Of a stretch of DNA of 64,000 bases, positions 60,691-64,000 are shown piece after piece (the stretch's first letter is position 1; the number at the start of each line of letters is the position of its first letter). The notes under the pieces were generated by a model. The model was not told where the DNA came from. It searched no databases and saw only the letters and a list, made by a program, of their open reading frames with translations. This DNA is from Physcomitrium patens. Taxonomy: Eukaryota; Streptophyta; Bryopsida; Funariales; Funariaceae. The DNA lies in the NCBI RefSeq assembly GCF_000002425.4, contig NC_037269.1, positions 14,605,309 through 14,669,308 of the forward strand, read 5' to 3'. Both the position numbers and the translations under genes were made by a program.

Positions 60691-61870
60691 ATAGGACCAA
60701 TCTATCTCAAGTGTCCAAAATCCTAATAATTCATAGCAACATAAAACTTTATCACAAAGTAAGATTCAAAATAGACTAGAATAAAACTAAACAAAATTTA
60801 AATAGAGTGGAACATGAAAGACAAAACTAAGCAATTGGAATTAGAATAGAATAGAAGAAAATAGAAAGAAATAAAACCAAATTTTATTAAGAAGGATCTA
60901 AAGTCATACTTGACTAGATACCCCAAAAGGCCTAAGTTAGTCCTATTTATACTTTGTTCTACTATCCTATATTTCCTAAAATGTTCTTAAATAATGGACC
61001 CCACTTAAATAACCGATCTAAATTTTATCTAGAAGGTTTCAAAATAGGCTCCACCTAGATAACTATCTTAAGCCATTTCTAGAATATGTGGCAGAAGCTC
61101 GAGGCAGTATGCAACATCAAAAATTACTATAGAAATGTAGAAAGATCCAAGCCATTGAGATGTCACTTTATATATTTCGGTTGATGTAGCAAGTGGCAAG
61201 TTGGCGTTGAAAAGTAACACCTAATCACCCTCCCGGAAGGTCTTGTGTTGCTAGTGGTTATCTTTATATTATTTTTGTCGATTTTGTGCCATAAAGAGTC
61301 GGTGTCATGGTTCTTGTAAGGCCGTTGTAAGTCGTTGTATAAATTCCTCCATTGTCAAGTTGGTGTCAATGGAATGATGGAGAGTTGCTAGTATAATTGG
61401 ATGCTAACTAGTGTTTAAAGAAATGGTGAATGATTGGTACTTACTTGAATATTATCATTGTAAGCAAACTCTAAGGGCGTCAAATATTTATGCCAATCAT
61501 TATGATGAACTACTACAAATATCCGTAGCCTATCTTCCAAAGTCTGATTTGTATATTCTATTTGTCTATCTTTTTGGAGTAGAAAGCTATAGACATACCA
61601 AGTCGTGTACTTAGTAGCTTAAACAAGGCTTGCCAAAAACTCCTCGTGAAGTATGGATCTTGATGTGAAACAATGACATGAGGTAATTCATGGAGATAAA
61701 AGATAGGATCAAAGAAGAGTCGTATAAACCTTGAGGCATCAATATTTAAGCGCACTACTACCAAGTATAATTGCTTCAAGATTCAATCCACAAAGATGGC
61801 AATTGTAGTGTCATATTATATGAAGTCTTGTTCGAGAGTGCATTGGACATCTGATTGTAGAAGGTAGAAT
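60691..61870 (-). mobile_element. Gypsy family B copy B2 (partial)
   Basis: 60715-61085 is the repeat also seen at 17204-17740, probably the LTR. The minus strand at 61558-61779 carries an integrase core (RLNIDASRFIRLFFD, HVIVSHQDPYFTRSFWQALF). 61091-61260 matches 15390-15540 and shows the uninterrupted sequence of the A2 target site. RT and gag are not present. Confidence 0.65.
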
Positions 61871-64000
61871 GGAAATTACAACAACAAAATTTTAATTCTA
61901 ATAGAATATTAAATAAATTCTAATTAAATTTTAATAATACTAAACAAGTTTTAATTAAATTCAAAAGAAATCTCAAAGAAATTACAAAAGAAACAATAAG
62001 AAATCTTAAACAAGTTGAATTTTTTTTTATAATAAACCTTAAAAGAAACCTTAAGAATAATCTTTAATTCAATTTTTTAATGAAGCTAAAACTTATAACA
62101 TACAATTAAAAGAATTATTTTCATAAGTCATCAAAGATTGAATTATATATCTACTACTAAACTTACAAAATTCTCCAAAACATAATATATTTTTTTTTTT
62201 CACAAATTCTAAAATCATCGAAAGCAATTGTGACTTTGCAAAGCTCTTGTAAAGTCATTATATACTCAATTCCTTCAAAATCAACATTTGAAGAAATCCT
62301 ATCAAGTTTGCTTTCAAATCCTACTCTCCAATCTGTAAAAAAAACCTCCAAGTTGCCATAGGTGCTCGATTTTGTGCCTAAGGATTTGATTTCGACTAAG
62401 GTTGATAACTAATCCTCTTTAGGTATCAAATTTTTCCCTTTTGAGTTAATTTTTGTTCCAATCAACTCCTAATTTTTTTCTACATATGTTCATATTCTTT
62501 ATTTTTTTAATCTACCTTGTTTTGCCTTATTTATGGCTTTACAAAATAAGTAGAAGCCTACTTTATAAAAAGACAACATTTAAACCTTTAATTCTACTTT
62601 CTTTTGGACTATTATATATTTTCTAAGATAATTTGCTATAATATTTGAAATAAGATCTTCTATAATATAATAGATTCTTCATCCTTTTCACCTATTAGTC
62701 GTACTATATTATGACAATAGTGTTGTGATATAATATAACTATATAGTGAAACTATAATCAAAATTGAATTTCTAATTAATATCTAATTATTTAAGTTCAA
62801 TAACAATTCAAAATATCTAAACATGGCTTTTATAAAAGCCTCTTAGTTTATTTTCTTATCTTAATAGTTGGTAAGTTAAAGGTTGGTTAGTACTTTTACC
62901 TTCTAGGCTATAGAGACTCTTTTATTACTTTAGAAAGACTATAAATTGATAAAATCAGATTAGAAGAAGTAAATAATTAGTATGGTTGATACTAGAGTTA
63001 AGTTGAGGATAGGGTTGGACTAAAAAACCCTTAGGATAAGTTAGATTGATACTTGAGGGTCGACCGTTTGTGAGACAGGGTCAAAATCAGACATTTGGCC
63101 ACTAAAACAACCGCATAGGGTAAAATAGGGTTTTATTTGAAGTTCAGAGTTTAGGATTTGAGAGCTAGGTTGGAGCTTCTTCCAAAGACATAAGGCTAAT
63201 TTTTGTAGGATATGTTTGAATTTTGTAATTATTGTTCAAAGTCAAGGTTTGTATTTGCAACTTGGAATTTATGCAATGCAATTAAGGCTAGCACTTTTAG
63301 CTAGTTTGTAAAATTGGTATCACATCTATAGTTCAAATTTTGATAGTGCTTCGTTAATTAGGTGTGATAAGTGTATGTAAAATTTTGTGATAATCTAATA
63401 ATGAAAATAGAAGATATTTGGATTTTGGTACAAGAATATACTAGAAGTTGGCCGTTTTTGGCTATGTAGGATTTCTATGATATTTAAAAAACTACTAATC
63501 AGATCAAAGTGAAATTTGGCATAGTATTGGAAGACTTAAAGATTAAGCTATACACTAATTTTAAATTGAAGTTAATAGTTAGAAAACGAGAAATCACTAT
63601 TGGAACATTTGCATCAACTTTCAAGTTGGCAACCAAGTAATATTAGTGTGGTTTTTGGACATTTTCTCACAATCTATAAGTTGGATTGGAATAAATTCTT
63701 ATTAAAAACATAAAAGATTTATAGTAGCATTTATATGCGATTTTTTTCTCCAAGTGATTGGTTGGAATACAAGCTACAATTTGCTAAAGCTTACTAATTA
63801 AGATTAAGACTTACAAAGAAAGTTTGAAATTGCTTAATTATTGAAGTAATAAGTCAATTGGAATTTATGTATGGTTGAAATTACTAAGAAGAGTATTTTT
63901 GAGCACTTTGTATTGGATTTAAGTACTTTTGAATTAAAATTCAAATTAAATTCTTCTTGTAAGGGTAAATACATTTTAAGATTTTTGGATATTTGTAAAA
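61871..64000. other. AT-rich tail, nothing recognised
   Basis: Strongly AT-rich. A short minus-strand frame at 62163-62351 has balanced residues but no known motif. No repeat, RNA gene or coding region could be supported. Confidence 0.4.

Noticed and set aside
63316-63335. TTGGTATCACATCTATAG, similar to a retrotransposon primer binding site
   Set aside because: No LTR with TG...CA ends could be found next to it and no coding remnant follows.

Overview
The window looks like nuclear DNA of a land plant, most likely a moss. Two GC-richer gene islands with GT-AG introns (about 19.9-27.0 kb and 48.0-60.2 kb) sit in AT-rich DNA made almost wholly of nested LTR retrotransposons. The moss call is an inference from the chromodomain Ty3/gypsy families, a fungal-looking gypsy family and the two plant-type genes; no marker fixes the species.

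Layout. (1) 1-19,045 is a stack of insertions: a decayed minus-strand gypsy copy (family A, here A4) holds a decayed gypsy copy (family B, B1). B1 holds a plus-strand family A copy (A2, 1574-15384, TSD gtatg). A2 holds a solo LTR of a third gypsy family C (2385-9943, TSD acgc). That LTR holds a nearly complete family A copy in reverse (A1, 2695-9066, TSD cgggc). (2) 20,226-24,190 is a ten-exon OSCA/CSC1-type channel gene. Next to it, on the other strand, lies a decayed methylmalonyl-CoA epimerase-like gene (25,088-25,721). (3) 27,055-47,963 is a minus-strand Ty1/copia element split by a family A gypsy (A3, 28691-43794), which is split in its integrase by a full-length family C element (33270-41937). 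(4) 52,964-59,798 is a six-exon gene of the plant basic proline-rich (BPP-type) microtubule-associated family. It carries a very long C-terminal extension and, through a predicted last intron, a C-terminal CaaX box (CTIM). (5) 60.35-61.87 kb holds more A and B remnants, then AT-rich DNA without recognisable genes.

Most notable: family A appears to use Tf1-type self-priming. The 11 bases about 31 nt downstream of the LTR TATA box (ACTCTTGTCAA) are complementary to the 11 bases 2-4 nt downstream of the 5' LTR (TTGACAAGAGT), and three copies keep most of the pairing. Family A also has a third ORF after the chromodomain and, in A1, a gag-pol -1 slippery heptamer. Nonsense codons in A1 and C can almost all be explained by C-to-T changes, as expected for methylated DNA. 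Exon boundaries, LTR ends and family assignments were read by eye; no alignment or database search was run.
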